Assembly: GCA_977017575.1 (NCBI GenBank)
Contig: CDRNVI010000076.1
Span: 1-64,000, forward strand
Origin: Paramoeba atlantica
Lineage: Eukaryota; Discosea
DNA length: 64,000 bases
Reading direction: 5' to 3'
The first letter of the stretch is position 1, and the number at the start of each line of letters is the position of its first letter. Of this stretch, positions 49,935-63,555 are shown piece after piece. Under the pieces are notes generated by a model that made no database searches, was not told where the DNA came from, and was given only the letters and a program-made list of their open reading frames with translations. Made by a program: the position numbers and the translations under genes.

Positions 49935-49935
49935 T

Positions 49936-50897
49936 CCTTATGCACGACCTGGTGTAAGTGTTGGAGGAACCTCGGTTCCGACTCACTGAGCCCGTGTACG
50001 TGCCCATAGGTGCAATTTTGCAATTCAATCTACCTAACAAGGAGTAGGTAACAAGGCCTAACTTAGGCAACAACAAGGCAATAGTCTTGACACACACACT
50101 CAGATCCCTGCATGGGATCTCACAAACGTGCATTCCATATAAACAACCACAGGGGTGGTCAATAAAAAAGGACCCCACATTCTCGTCACCAACATCCACG
50201 GTGAGTCCTGCACAACCCTCTCTCTTCAAGCTTATACAGCTTCCTCACTATATAAATGAAACAGATGTAGAGCACATAGCAGGTGTGCTATGTGTGATCA
50301 TGTGTTGATACACTCTCACTCCACGGTCAAGTCTCAACAACCTCATGGTTGGGTCAGACACCCACTCACACGACAACAAAGTCCTTATGCACGACCTGGT
50401 GTAAGTGTTGGAGGAACCTCGGTTCCGACTCACTGAGCCCGTGTACGTGCCCATAGGTGCAATTTTGCAATTCAATCTACCTAACAAGGAGTAAACAAAG
50501 ATAACACAAAGGTGTTATGCCTTGATCACAGAGACAAAACCGTCTCGATCACAAAGACTCCGCATTACAGTGTGGGGATCTCAGGAACGTGCTTCTCATG
50601 TGCACAAGAATGTATGTGTTCCACATGCACGAGAGGTACATAAAGCGCTTCATGGTAGTCTCATGGTTGGGTCAGACACCCACTCACACGACAACAAAGT
50701 CTTTATGCACGACCTGGTGTAAGTGTTGGAGGAATCTCCTTAACAAAGATATAGGAGTAAACAAAGGCCATGTCTTGATCACAAAGACGCTCCGCATTAC
50801 GGCGTGGGGATCTCAGGAACGTGCTTCTCATGTGCACAAGAACATGTGTGAATCAACACACTACCTTCTTACTTAACCTCTTTTACACACAGCTTGG
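49936..50897 (+). repeat. 3' spacer repeats with 62-bp deletion, U5
   Basis: Segment copies start at 49936, 50383 and 50701. The third breaks off after GTGTTGGAGGAA (about 50734) and resumes in TAACAAAGATATAGG, so it loses its GGAACC/GGTTCC hairpin. The first two hairpins remain. Confidence 0.85.
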
Positions 50898-51624
50898 GTC
50901 TTACGGCATACACAAGAGTAGGTGCATACGACGCATAAGACAAAAAAATCAGAATGATCTAGTTGAAAGAACCTCCGTTCCGACTCACTGTACTACCACT
51001 TTGTTCCACAGATCGCTCTGTTTTTAACCGGATGGGAGTAGCTTAGTATGATTGAAATGGATTGAATGCGTAACGACGCCTCCAATCCCTCCACCGAGGC
51101 ACGGCATCCACACCGCAGTGAGGATGATGCGTGCGCAAGAGTTAGTACTGTCTGAGAATAAAAAAATCAACAAGGTACAGAAACTGTATCTCTATCGTTA
51201 CCGTGTACATGCCTCTAAGTGCAATTTCGCAAATCAACGAAAACAAATGATCCTTCACAGGGCAGACATACTCATGACTCTGCTTTCAAGGCACTGCAGT
51301 CATGAGCTGCAGTCATTTTGGGGGCGAGGTTGTCCAGTGATTGACTGCTCGTTACACTCGCTTAGCGATGAATTCCGATCCTTCATCCCTTCGTCAAAGT
51401 CATCCCACTTCCGATTTACGTCATCTATCTTCCCGGAATACGGGAAATTCGTTTTTGAGTGGGAATGTTCTATGAGAGAGAAAGCACTGAGTATGGAGAG
51501 GAAAGCTAGTGAACAAGAGAGCCAAACTACAAATTTTATAAGTAGTGCACGTGAATTTGTTCCGTACATCGATAAGTAGCGTACCTGGATAAGTAGCGTG
51601 CTTGGGGGCACAGATGGGCGTTGT

Positions 51625-52300
51625 AGTAGTTTGGATGAGTACTCATCGAAACGACCTCTGCACATGGTACTTTGGATGAGTACTTTTCACTATATTACCA
51701 ACGTCTGACTCTGTAAGGCTAAACTGTGAACGTAGCCCTGGGACACGTGTGCTTCTCTCTAGATTCGTGGGAAGCAATTTGCGAAGCCCAACTACTTGAT
51801 AACAAATTTTAGTACCCATTTTGGCCGCGCGGGGGCCCCCGCGTGAGCGGGGGTGCGCGCGGCCGCGAAACGGCGAGGGCCCGCGTGAGCGGGCCTGAGC
51901 CGTACCCCGCGTAGGATTCCCCTGTGCGTCGTTAGTGGGAAGCAATTTGCGAAGCTCACCGATTTTCGTAGTTTTCTCTACGCAGGCGTTGTCAACGTAT
52001 GTAGTGAAGTGTAGGATACTGAACGCACGGAAAACGAAAATCAAAAAAAAATCTTGGGTGTTCCACAAAAGTCCTTGACTTATGCAAAAGTCCTTGACTT
52101 CCACCGGCGCTGAGAACCTATGTCTGCCACTTCCGCAGGATTGTGTATTTTTGTACTATATTGCATCACCTATAACCTGGCAACAATTTACGTGATTGCT
52201 GACTACGGAAGAAAGTACTCATGAGATGCGCCACGGAAGAAAGTACTCATCCAAAGTACCATGTGCAGAGGTCGTTTCAATGAGTACTCATCCAAACTAC
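51625..52300. repeat. Segment bounded by 60-bp inverted repeats, U5
   Basis: Arms at 51625-51685 and 52241-52300. Confidence 0.8.
51767..51955. repeat. GC-rich GTGA-loop hairpins between direct repeats, U5
   Basis: The hairpin block begins at 51823. Hairpin 2 is GGCCCGC/GCGGGCC, fully paired, because A became C relative to U1-U4. Confidence 0.8.
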
Positions 52301-52629
52301 CATGTGAAGAGGTCGTTTCGATGAGTACTCATCCAAACTACCATGTGAAGAGGTCGTTTCGATGAGTACTCATCCAAACTACCATGTTAAGAGGTCGTTT
52401 CAATGAGTACTCATCCAAACTACCATGTGAAGAGGTCGTTTCAATGAGTACTCATCCAAACTACCATGTGAAGAGGTCGTTTCAATGAGTACGCATCCAA
52501 ACTACCATGTGAAGAGGTCGTTTCAATGAGTACTCATCCAAACTACCATGTGAAGAGGTCGTTTCAATGAGTACTCATCCAAACTACCATGTGAAGAGGT
52601 CATTTCGATGAGTACTCATCCAAACTACC
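52241..52629 (+). repeat. 41-bp tandem repeat array, 9.5 copies, U5
   Basis: Nine full units with changed markers: ACCATGTG instead of ACCGTGTG in the second unit and CATGTTAAGAGG near 52383. Confidence 0.95.
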
Positions 52630-52774
52630 ATTACAACGCGATTTATGGTAGTTTGGATGAGTACTTCCATTTTCGTCGGAGGCCGGTGATAGTAGTTTGG
52701 ATGAGTACTCATCGAAACTACCACAACCCCCTAGGAGGTAATGGTAGTTTGGATGAGTACTCATCGGAACTACC
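52630..52774. repeat. Palindrome cluster, U5
   Basis: Last palindrome at 52743-52774. Confidence 0.85.
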
Positions 52775-52805
52775 ACAATCCCCACAGATGCATCGAGCTC
52801 CCTCT

Positions 52806-53184
52806 GAAAAAGTGACAGCTGGCCACCCTATGAAAAAGTGGCCACCTGGCCCCGCTTTGAAAAAGTGGCCACCTGGCCACCCTATGAAAAAGTGGCCACC
52901 TGGCCACCCTATAAAAAAGTGGCCACCTGGCCACCCTATGAAAAAGTGGCCAGCTAGCCCCGCTTTGAAAAAGTGGCCACCTGGCCACCCTATGCGTAAC
53001 CTGGCCACCCCATAAAAAAGGGGCCACCTGGCCACCCTATCGAAAAGTAGCCACCTGGCCACCCTATGAAAAAGTGGCCACCTGGCCACCCTATGAAAAA
53101 GTGGCCACCTGGCCGCCCTATGAAAAAGTGGCCACCTGGCCGCCCTATGAAGAAGTGGCCACCTGGCCACCCTATGAAAAAGTG
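52806..53184. repeat. 27-bp tandem repeat array, ~14 copies, U5
   Basis: Same length as U4, but the added pair contains CAGCTAGCCCCGCTTT, a variant otherwise seen in the long U1 array. Confidence 0.95.
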
Positions 53185-54205
53185 TGGTGTCCGGGTGATA
53201 GCCAGGCACGATCCAAAATTTACTGCTTTTAGCCGCGTGCTCCAGGCTATGAAATCATAGCTTTTGCCGCACTGCACACTTTTTAGGCTGTGCGCACTAC
53301 GGACGGCACATCGGCCAAGCATCCAATGATCATTTGTTAGTGTGTATGGGTATTTACCCTAGTTTCCTAGTGTTTCGTTGTGTTAACACTGGGTAACTCC
53401 ATACGCGGGAAAGAATCTGTCCTACTTTTTTAGCACCTTGATTTATTGGTGACGGGCAGACTCTTTCCGCGGCATTCCTCACACCCTAGTTCTTTGGCGC
53501 CTTGTTTTGTTGCCGCCGGGTGCTGGAATTGCTATTTTTGGAGATGAAAAAGGTCCAAAAAGTTGTTCACCCACTCACTGTAATCCTGTAAGAAACCCCT
53601 TTTGTCCTACAAGTGGGGTCGTAGCGCAAGCTTCTCTCGCGAGAGACTTCCCTATGTCGGTCCTCGTACTCTTTTGAAGCGGGGCTGAGACAACTTTCAC
53701 ACCGTTGGCGGTGCAGGTGGTGAAAGAGAAAAAATTAGAGATCAGCAATGAGGGGATTCACGCGGCGACGTAGGCATTGAACAAGGGTTTTCTTTCTCAA
53801 AAGTTTCTACAGAAAGTGTGTGTTTCCACTCACGCACCTCACTGGAGACACCCCATTAACTGGGTAGCGCGAGACTTGCTAACCAACGCTTAAGTGAATC
53901 TCGTGTTGCGTCAGGCTCTGCTTTGCTTGTATTCGCTAAAACTACACTGCTCCGGATTGTTAGAATTGAAGATTTTTATGCTTTGGTCTCTGCTGGAGAT
54001 GGGGTAGGATTATCTCTCCCACCTGACACATCCAAAAGGATATCTAGACAACATCATCCCGTTCGGTTAATAAGAAAGGGGTGCTTAACGAAAAAGTGGT
54101 GCTTAGCAAAGAAGGGGTGGGTTGCCTGGAAAAGTAACGTACCTTCTTGGTTTCCCGAAACGATTTATTCCGTGAGATCCCGATGATTAGTCCTTCCCGA
54201 GATGG

Positions 54206-54398
54206 AAAAAGTGGCCACCTGGCCACCCCCCAAAAAAAGTGGCCACCTGGCCACCCCCCAAAAAAAGTGGCCACCTGGCCACCCCCCAAAAAAAGTGGCC
54301 ACCTGGCCACCCCCCCAAAAAAAGTGGCCACCTGGCCACCCCCCCAAAAAAAGTGGCCACCTGGCCACCCCCCCAAAAAAAGTGGCCACCTGGCCACC
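54206..54398. repeat. Promoter-proximal 28/29-bp repeat array, 7 copies, U5
   Basis: Same copy number and linker order as U1. Confidence 0.95.
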
Positions 54399-54419
54399 AA
54401 AAACACGGTTTGCATTTTG

Positions 54420-54428
54420 TATATATAA
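54420..54428 (+). promoter_or_regulatory. Candidate polymerase I promoter element, U5/U6
   Basis: TATATATAA, 231 bp before the U6 18S. Positional inference only. Confidence 0.25.
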
Positions 54429-54659
54429 GATGAAAAAAATTTTGGATGGTTCGACCCGTAATTGAAAGTGAGGCGAAAGTGCCCACAAGTCGCAACGCAG
54501 CTCACTCGTATGATTGAATACATCTTGTGGCTTCCTAGTAAGCCGATGTATGCACGATGAGGAACAGAAATACAGTCCCATTGAGATGGGTACTACATTG
54601 AACCTTGCAGTTTACTGTGAGGGAACAGATTGAGAGAGGAATCACCCTCCCTTTCAAGA

Positions 54660-56684
54660 AACCTGGTTGATTCTGCCAGTAGTCATATGCTTGTTTCAAG
54701 GATTAAGCCATGCAAGCCTAAGAGTAACTGAGACAATAGGAGGTCTGCGAACGGCTCATTATATCAGAAATGATCTACCGGGAGAATTGCAGTGAAAACT
54801 GCTTGAATGGATAACTTCGCGAAAGGCGAAGCTAATACATGTACGTCACGTGACACATTCCATTCAACCACTGCGGGGAAACCCAAGGTGGGGAATGTGG
54901 CTCGCGAATGGTTGGTACAAAGACCGACGCCAGTAATGGCAGTGTCGTAAATTGATGAATCAAACCATTCAGCAAAAGCGCACCTTTGGTGTGCGAGTCC
55001 CGACGAATTTCTGCCCTATCAGCTTTTGACGGTAGTGTAGTGGACTACCGTGGCGATAACGGGTACGGGGAATTAGGGTTCGATTCCGGAGAGGGAGCCT
55101 GAGAAACAGCTACCACTTCTACGGAGGGCAGCAGGCGCGTAAATTGCCCAATGCCAAATTGGTGAGGCAGCGAAGAGAAATAGCGTCCCCGCCTCTTTGA
55201 GTGTGGGGTTCGCAATGGGTGGTACGTAAACCCACCAACGAGTAACAATTGGAGGACAAGTCTGGTGCCAGCACCCGCGGTAATTCCAGCTCCAATAGCG
55301 TATATTAACGTTGTTGCTGTTAAAGGGTTCGTAGTTGAATTCAGAGTGGTGAAAGTTTGCTGCCTCGGCAGCTCTTCCTCACCACTCTGTCCTAGACGGG
55401 GCCGGAGTCTGCGGAAGCGTCCCTTCAGTGGTGACGTGGAAGCGGTTGGCCGAAGAGGCTAACATCCCACATGCAACGCATGTCGAGACCGCCCGTCGTT
55501 ATCACTGTGAAGAAAACAGCGTGTTCAAAGCAGCCGCCTGCGGCTGGATGATAAAGCATGGAATGACAAAGCATCGACCACTGGGTCAGTCTTTTGTCGG
55601 TTTTTACGACCCAACATGGGTAATCGGTTGGCGAAGTGTTAATTTCCGTCACCTTGTGTGATGGAAAGCTTCGTCGAACACGGGATCAATGGGGGTTGTC
55701 GGGGGAAAACGTATCTGAGCGTGAGAGGTGAAATTCTTAGACCGCTCGGGGACGAACTTATGCGAAGGCATTTTCCAAGTATACCTTCATCAATCAAGAA
55801 CTAAAGTGTGGAGATCGAAGATGATTAGATACCATTGTAGTCCACGACTGCAAACGATGACGCCCATGGATCGGATAGCATTTTGCTCTGATGGGATCTT
55901 TTCGGCACTGCTCCCCCTTCAACGCGAAAGCTGAGGCTATGGTCTCATGGGGGAGTACGTTCGCAAGGCTGAAACTTAAAGAAATTGACGGAATGGCACC
56001 ACCAGGCGTGGAGTGTGCGGTTTAATTTGACTCAACACGGGGAACCTTACCAGGACAGGACAACGGTAGGATTGACAGATTGAGAGTTCTTTCTTAATTC
56101 GTTTGACGGTGGTGCATGGCCGCTTTTGGTCGGTGAAGTGATTTGTTTGGTTGATTCCTTTAACGGACGAGACCCAATCCGCTTACTAGGGGCACCATCT
56201 ACCGAAAGGTAAACGGAAGCGAGGGGATTCGTCCCACTCGTCTTCCCAGATAGTGCATCCCCTTCTTCGCGGCATTCCGTGCGCCTTAGCACGGTGGCAT
56301 TTTGGGCAACAGCAGGTCCGTGATGCTCCTAAATGTCCTGGGCGACACGCGCACTACAATGACAAAGTGAATGAGTGAAGCCTTTTTGGTCCTTCTTCGA
56401 AAGAAGTGGGGAAACTGAGAAAACTCTGTCGTGCTTGGGATCGAAGCTTGCAATTATTCTTCTTGAACGAGGAATGCCTAGTAGACGTGCTTCATCAAAG
56501 CGCATTGACTACGTCCCTGCCATTTGTACACACCGCCCGTCGTTGTTACCGATGCCAGTTGGATAAAGGTTAACGGACTTGCGATCCCTTCGAGGATTGT
56601 GGGAAAGTTAACCCATATTTAACTAGTAGAGGAAGCAAAAGTCGTAACAAGGTAGCTGTAGGTGAACCTGCAGCTGGATCATTT
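54660..56684 (+). rRNA. 18S (SSU) rRNA, U6
   Basis: Complete, 2,025 nt, same ends as U2. Confidence 0.98.
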
Positions 56685-56937
56685 CGAAAGTTTTCGAACC
56701 TTGAACAACAGGCACACCGTACGGTGCGTCCTAACACAGCCCTCCCGAGTGCTCGTTTGCGCTCGGGGAAGGGAAACCGTCTGTTCCAAACCCCGTTCGC
56801 GGGGTTTGGGGGGACTCTTTTTTTGTTCCTCCTCGTCGACGGCGCAAGCCGTAGACGGCTCAAGGGGGTTTACTCGGCCCGGTGCTACGCGTGGGGGGGA
56901 AACCCCCCACGCGCCCGGATGAAACCGAGTCATGTAT
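56685..56937 (+). other. ITS1, U6
   Basis: 253 bp, no length change. Confidence 0.9.
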
Positions 56938-57097
56938 AACTTATGACGGTGGATGTCTTGGCTTCCCAATCGATGAAGGACGCGGCAATATGCGATAATT
57001 CGTACGCATTGCAGAATCAAGCGTAGTACTAAACCTTTGAACGCAACATGTGTGCTGGGTCTCGCACTCAAGCACGTCCACAGTTCAGTGCCGATAA
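56938..57097 (+). rRNA. 5.8S rRNA, U6
   Basis: Identical blocks to U1. Confidence 0.96.
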
Positions 57098-57166
57098 CCT
57101 TGCTGGGGAACGACACGTGCCCTGAAATCGAATTCCGTTGGTGTCTCACACCAAAGAAACCATTTT
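57098..57166 (+). other. ITS2, U6
   Basis: About 69 bp. Confidence 0.85.
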
Positions 57167-58578
57167 CAAGGCCTGAGCTGTGGTCGACCACCCGCTGAAC
57201 TTAAGCATATCATTAAGCGGAGGAAAAGAAAACAACTGTGATTCCCCTAGTAGCGGCGAGCGAAGAGGGATTAGCCCAATCCGAATCGGATCACATCCGA
57301 ATTGTGGGGTAAGAGGTCTCAGGAAAGCCTGGACACTCGGACAAGTCTTCCTGGAACGGAGCGCCATAGAGGGTGAGAGCCCCTTGATCCGAGTCCTCCT
57401 CAGGCGGGATTAACTTGAGACTTGCGGAGTAGTACTGCTTGGGAATGCAGTGCGAAGGGCAGGTATACCTCTGCCAAGGCTAAATATCTTGGGAAGACCG
57501 ATAGCATACAAGTAGCGTGAGCGAAAGATGAAAAGCACTTTGGAGAGAGAGTGAAATAGCACCTGAAGCCGTCATAAGATAAGGGATGTACCACTATCCA
57601 AGACGTGTGTAGGGCACCTCGGGGGCAACCCCGGGGTGTCTTCCGCACACGTCATGTCTGTCGCTGTTCCCACGCCGAGCAAGGGGGTTGGTGTGATTTC
57701 GCACCTTCGTCACTTTTGTACTCGAGCGTGTGGTTGGGACAGTCTTACCCTTCGGGAGGGATGAAACGGTGGAGATCTCGGCTGCGGCTCCGTCCTGGGT
57801 TTGGAGCGTCTCCCGCCCTCGGGTGGGGGCCTCCGGCTCGGATGGGGTTCGCGGCAGGAGCTCCCGTGTTCGCTCTCCACAGACAGACTTTGAGATGGCC
57901 ATAGGCCACGATGGGGTTCATCCGCCCGTCTTGAAACACGGACCAAGGAGTCTAACAAGTATGCGAGTCATATACTGGAAAGGTATAAGGCGTACTGAAA
58001 GGGAAGCGCGTATGTCCGCGTGAGGTGTCAACCCGTTGTGCGGGGTTATGCCCCGCACCCGGGTGCAACACCGGCCGAGACTTGGCCATGGGCCGGGTTT
58101 TTGAGCCTGAGCATACATGTTGGGACCCGAAAGGTGGTGATCTATGCCTGAACAGGACGAAGCCGAGGGAAACCTGGGTGGAGGTCCGTAGCGATGTTGA
58201 CGTGCAAATCACTCGTTGGATTTGGGTATAGGGGCGAAAGACTCATCGAACCACCTAGTAGCTGGTTCACCCCGAAGTTTCCCTCAGGATAGCTGGTGAC
58301 AGTAAAGCAGTCGTGTGCGGTAAAGCAAATGATTAGAGGCATTGGCTTCAATTTGATGTCGACCTATTCTCAAACTTTAAACGTGCACAGCATTTGGCTT
58401 GCTTTCATGAAGCCAAAGGTAATGGATGATGTCACCAAGTGGGCCTCTTTCGGTAAGCGGAACAGGCGATGCGGAATGCTCCGCAAGGGAACTTAAGGCG
58501 CCTAAGTGCGGGCTCATAGATACCATGAAGGGTGTTCGTTGATCTAGACAGCAGGACGGTGGCCATGGAAGTCGGAAT

Positions 58579-58612
<34 letters not shown>

Positions 58613-59706
58613 TCAACCAGCCCCGAAAATGGATGGCGCTCAAGCCCGCCGCCGACAGTTCCCCGGAACTGTAACTGTGGGAGGGCACAAGAAACACAGT
58701 TCCGTGTAGGGGTGCGTGGAGGCAAAGCTGCGAAGCCTTTGGCGTGAGCCTGGGTGGAGCTGCCTCTAGTGCAGATCTTGGTTGTAGTAGCGAATATTCA
58801 ACTGCGGAAATTCCGCGATATATCGTTGAAGGCTGAAGTGGGGAAGGGTTTCGTGTCAACGGCGATCGGACACGAGTCACTCGGTACTAAAGCCAACGTT
58901 GGACCGCACTTGTGGAACGGGGTGATGGCCGCCCGGGCGCCGCGTTCGCTCACCTCGTGTGGGCGGGCGTCGATGCCTGGGAACTCTACGGCTCCACCCA
59001 GTTGGCTGAAAGTAAAGCGGGCTTAACATTCCCGCAGCTGACCATGGGAATTTGAGGCGGTAACGCTTTTGAGACGATGCTGGTGACAGTGTGGGACGGG
59101 CCCGGAAGAGTTCTCTTTTCTTTTGAATGGACTTCCCCCTCCGTTGAGTTCGCGTCGTGCGGTGACGCGGAAGGGGATCCAGCAAAGCCATGCATTTGTG
59201 CGTGGTAGGGAAACCGTCTCACGCTTCAGAAAAAGCCAGCGGGGTCCTATTTCCTGATGGCAGGCCGTACCCATATCCGCATCCGGTCCCCAAGCTTAGA
59301 AAGCTCTAGCCAATAGAACAAGGTAGTCTAAGGGAAGTCGGCAAATTAGATGCGTATGCTCGCGAGAAGCATTGGCTCTGAAGGCAAAGCTGTTGGGAGC
59401 CGGCAAGTCCCTGGGCTCAAGGTCCTGGCTGACGTGCCCGCGTCGCGTGCTCCGCCCGCCTTGCGTGGGTGGGGCGTGTGTGCTGCGGTGTCACGCTTGA
59501 CGGGGCCTCCAGGGACTACGCCGACCCTTCGGGGACGGTGCAGCCGGGCAAACTCTCACAGCGCTGAATTGCTGTTTCAGAACTGCTTACCAAGGGGAAT
59601 CCAACTGTATAATTAAAACACAGGCTTGCGACGCAGCCAAGTGCTGTATGACGCAAGCTGATTTCTGCCCAGTGCTCTGAATGTCAATGTGACGAGATTC
59701 ACCTAC

Positions 59707-59763
<57 letters not shown>

Positions 59764-60508
59764 TTCTAATTAGAGACGCGCATGAATGGATTAATGAGAT
59801 TCCCACTGTCCCTAGCTACCATCTAGCGAACCAACTGCGTCAAGGGAACGGTCTTGAATGATTAAGCGGGGAAAGAAGACCCTGTTGAGTTTGACTCCAG
59901 TCTCAGTTTGCCGGGCGACATAGGAGGTGTAGTCATAGGTGGGAGGTGCTCGAAAGGGTGCCGGTTCTGAAAAACCACTTCTTTTATCGTTGCTCGGCAA
60001 ATCCAATGATAAGGCAAAGGGAGTTATGTCTTAAGGGGCTTCACGGCTCCCAGGGCATTCGTGCACCGTCCGAGTCCTACGGGAAATTCAACGGTGCCAA
60101 CTCACCTGTTGTAGCTCTAAACCCAGGTGCGGATGTACCAGGGTGAGCCTATGTTTGGAGACAAGACTGAGATGGGGAGTTTGGCTGGGGCGGCATATCT
60201 GCTAAACGACAACGCAGGTGTCCTAAGGCGAGCTCAGTGAGGACAGAAACCTCACGTGGCGCACAAGGGCAAAAGCTCGCTTGATCTTAGACTTTCAGTA
60301 CGAGTCTAGAATGTGAAAGCATGGCCAGCGATCCTTTGAGCACGTACATTCAGGTATAATGCCAGAGGTGTCATAAAAATTACCACAGGGATAACTGGCT
60401 TGTGGCAGCCAAGCGTTCCTAGCGACGTTGCCGTTTGATCCTTCGATGTCGGCTCTTCCTAGCCTTGCGCCGCAGTTGACGCAAAGGGTCGGATTGTTCA
60501 CCCGGATG

Positions 60509-60552
<44 letters not shown>

Positions 60553-60860
60553 TTACCCTACTTAATCAAACATTTCGGCAGGTTTGCCGAGGGAAATACG
60601 AAGTAGTACGAGAGGAACTTTCGTTTCGCCTCCCTAGCAACAGCGGCCCTTTGAAAAGAGGCGCCGCAAGACCACCAGGCGATGATTAACAGCTGAACGC
60701 CTCTTAAGCTGGAAATCAATCCCGAAGCAAACTTGGGCCTTCTAGGCCACTTGGGCGCAAAACGCGAGCGCGAAAACCATAATTACTCAAGTAATACGCG
60801 CGGTAGTAACCCTACCCCTATGAAAGAGCGGAGCGTCCAATCACACCCGGAACAGACGAT
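57167..60860 (+). rRNA. 28S (LSU) rRNA, U6
   Basis: Same length and landmarks as U1; sarcin-ricin loop at 60605-60618. Confidence 0.95.
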
Positions 60861-60861
60861 T

Positions 60862-61823
60862 CCTTATGCACGACCTGGTGTAAGTGTTGGAGGAACCTCG
60901 GTTCCGACTCACTGAGCCCGTGTACGTGCCCATAGGTGCAATTTTGCAATTCAATCTACCTAACAAGGAGTAGGTAACAAGGCCTAACTTAGGCAACAAC
61001 AAGGCAATAGTCTTGACACACACACTCAGATCCCTGCATGGGATCTCACAAACGTGCATTCCATATAAACAACCACAGGGGTGGTCAATAAAAAAGGACC
61101 CCACATTCTCGTCACCAACATCCACGGTGAGTCCTGCACAACCCTCTCTCTTCAAGCTTATACAGCTTCCTCACTATATAAATGAAACAGATGTAGAGCA
61201 CATAGCAGGTGTGCTATGTGTGATCATGTGTTGATACACTCTCACTCCACGGTCAAGTCTCAACAACCTCATGGTTGGGTCAGACACCCACTCACACGAC
61301 AACAAAGTCCTTATGCACGACCTGGTGTAAGTGTTGGAGGAACCTCGGTTCCGACTCACTGAGCCCGTGTACGTGCCCATAGGTGCAATTTTGCAATTCA
61401 ATCTACCTAACAAGGAGTAAACAAAGATAACACAAAGGTGTTATGCCTTGATCACAGAGACAAAACCGTCTCGATCACAAAGACTCCGCATTACAGTGTG
61501 GGGATCTCAGGAACGTGCTTCTCATGTGCACAAGAATGTATGTGTTCCACATGCACGAGAGGTACATAAAGCGCTTCATGGTAGTCTCATGGTTGGGTCA
61601 GACACCCACTCACACGACAACAAAGTCTTTATGCACGACCTGGTGTAAGTGTTGGAGGAATCTCCTTAACAAAGATATAGGAGTAAACAAAGGCCATGTC
61701 TTGATCACAAAGACGCTCCGCATTACGGCGTGGGGATCTCAGGAACGTGCTTCTCATGTGCACAAGAACATGTGTGAATCAACACACTACCTTCTTACTT
61801 AACCTCTTTTACACACAGCTTGG
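60862..61823 (+). repeat. 3' spacer repeats with 62-bp deletion, U6
   Basis: Segment copies start at 60862, 61309 and 61627. The third is truncated exactly as in U5. Confidence 0.85.
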
Positions 61824-62550
61824 GTCTTACGGCATACACAAGAGTAGGTGCATACGACGCATAAGACAAAAAAATCAGAATGATCTAGTTGAAAGAACCT
61901 CCGTTCCGACTCACTGTACTACCACTTTGTTCCACAGATCGCTCTGTTTTTAACCGGATGGGAGTAGCTTAGTATGATTGAAATGGATTGAATGCGTAAC
62001 GACGCCTCCAATCCCTCCACCGAGGCACGGCATCCACACCGCAGTGAGGATGATGCGTGCGCAAGAGTTAGTACTGTCTGAGAATAAAAAAATCAACAAG
62101 GTACAGAAACTGTATCTCTATCGTTACCGTGTACATGCCTCTAAGTGCAATTTCGCAAATCAACGAAAACAAATGATCCTTCACAGGGCAGACATACTCA
62201 TGACTCTGCTTTCAAGGCACTGCAGTCATGAGCTGCAGTCATTTTGGGGGCGAGGTTGTCCAGTGATTGACTGCTCGTTACACTCGCTTAGCGATGAATT
62301 CCGATCCTTCATCCCTTCGTCAAAGTCATCCCACTTCCGATTTACGTCATCTATCTTCCCGGAATACGGGAAATTCGTTTTTGAGTGGGAATGTTCTATG
62401 AGAGAGAAAGCACTGAGTATGGAGAGGAAAGCTAGTGAACAAGAGAGCCAAACTACAAATTTTATAAGTAGTGCACGTGAATTTGTTCCGTACATCGATA
62501 AGTAGCGTACCTGGATAAGTAGCGTGCTTGGGGGCACAGATGGGCGTTGT

Positions 62551-63226
62551 AGTAGTTTGGATGAGTACTCATCGAAACGACCTCTGCACATGGTACTTTG
62601 GATGAGTACTTTTCACTATATTACCAACGTCTGACTCTGTAAGGCTAAACTGTGAACGTAGCCCTGGGACACGTGTGCTTCTCTCTAGATTCGTGGGAAG
62701 CAATTTGCGAAGCCCAACTACTTGATAACAAATTTTAGTACCCATTTTGGCCGCGCGGGGGCCCCCGCGTGAGCGGGGGTGCGCGCGGCCGCGAAACGGC
62801 GAGGGCCCGCGTGAGCGGGCCTGAGCCGTACCCCGCGTAGGATTCCCCTGTGCGTCGTTAGTGGGAAGCAATTTGCGAAGCTCACCGATTTTCGTAGTTT
62901 TCTCTACGCAGGCGTTGTCAACGTATGTAGTGAAGTGTAGGATACTGAACGCACGGAAAACGAAAATCAAAAAAAAATCTTGGGTGTTCCACAAAAGTCC
63001 TTGACTTATGCAAAAGTCCTTGACTTCCACCGGCGCTGAGAACCTATGTCTGCCACTTCCGCAGGATTGTGTATTTTTGTACTATATTGCATCACCTATA
63101 ACCTGGCAACAATTTACGTGATTGCTGACTACGGAAGAAAGTACTCATGAGATGCGCCACGGAAGAAAGTACTCATCCAAAGTACCATGTGCAGAGGTCG
63201 TTTCAATGAGTACTCATCCAAACTAC
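62551..63226. repeat. Segment bounded by 60-bp inverted repeats, U6
   Basis: Arms at 62551-62611 and 63167-63226. Confidence 0.8.
62693..62881. repeat. GC-rich GTGA-loop hairpins between direct repeats, U6
   Basis: The hairpin block begins at 62749, in the fully paired version of hairpin 2, as in U5. Confidence 0.8.
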
Positions 63227-63555
63227 CATGTGAAGAGGTCGTTTCGATGAGTACTCATCCAAACTACCATGTGAAGAGGTCGTTTCGATGAGTACTCATC
63301 CAAACTACCATGTTAAGAGGTCGTTTCAATGAGTACTCATCCAAACTACCATGTGAAGAGGTCGTTTCAATGAGTACTCATCCAAACTACCATGTGAAGA
63401 GGTCGTTTCAATGAGTACGCATCCAAACTACCATGTGAAGAGGTCGTTTCAATGAGTACTCATCCAAACTACCATGTGAAGAGGTCGTTTCAATGAGTAC
63501 TCATCCAAACTACCATGTGAAGAGGTCATTTCGATGAGTACTCATCCAAACTACC
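63167..63555 (+). repeat. 41-bp tandem repeat array, 9.5 copies, U6
   Basis: Same markers as U5, including CATGTTAAGAGG near 63309. Confidence 0.95.

Larger units (their letters stand above)
49935..54659 (+). other. rDNA intergenic spacer, U5 (4,725 bp)
   Basis: Carries a 62-bp deletion in the 3' spacer plus many single-base differences from U1-U4, for example CTTATACAGC near 50231, GGGAGTAGCTT near 51044 and CCACCGAGG near 51092. Unique stretches without recognisable genes: 50898-51624 and 53185-54205. Confidence 0.95.
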
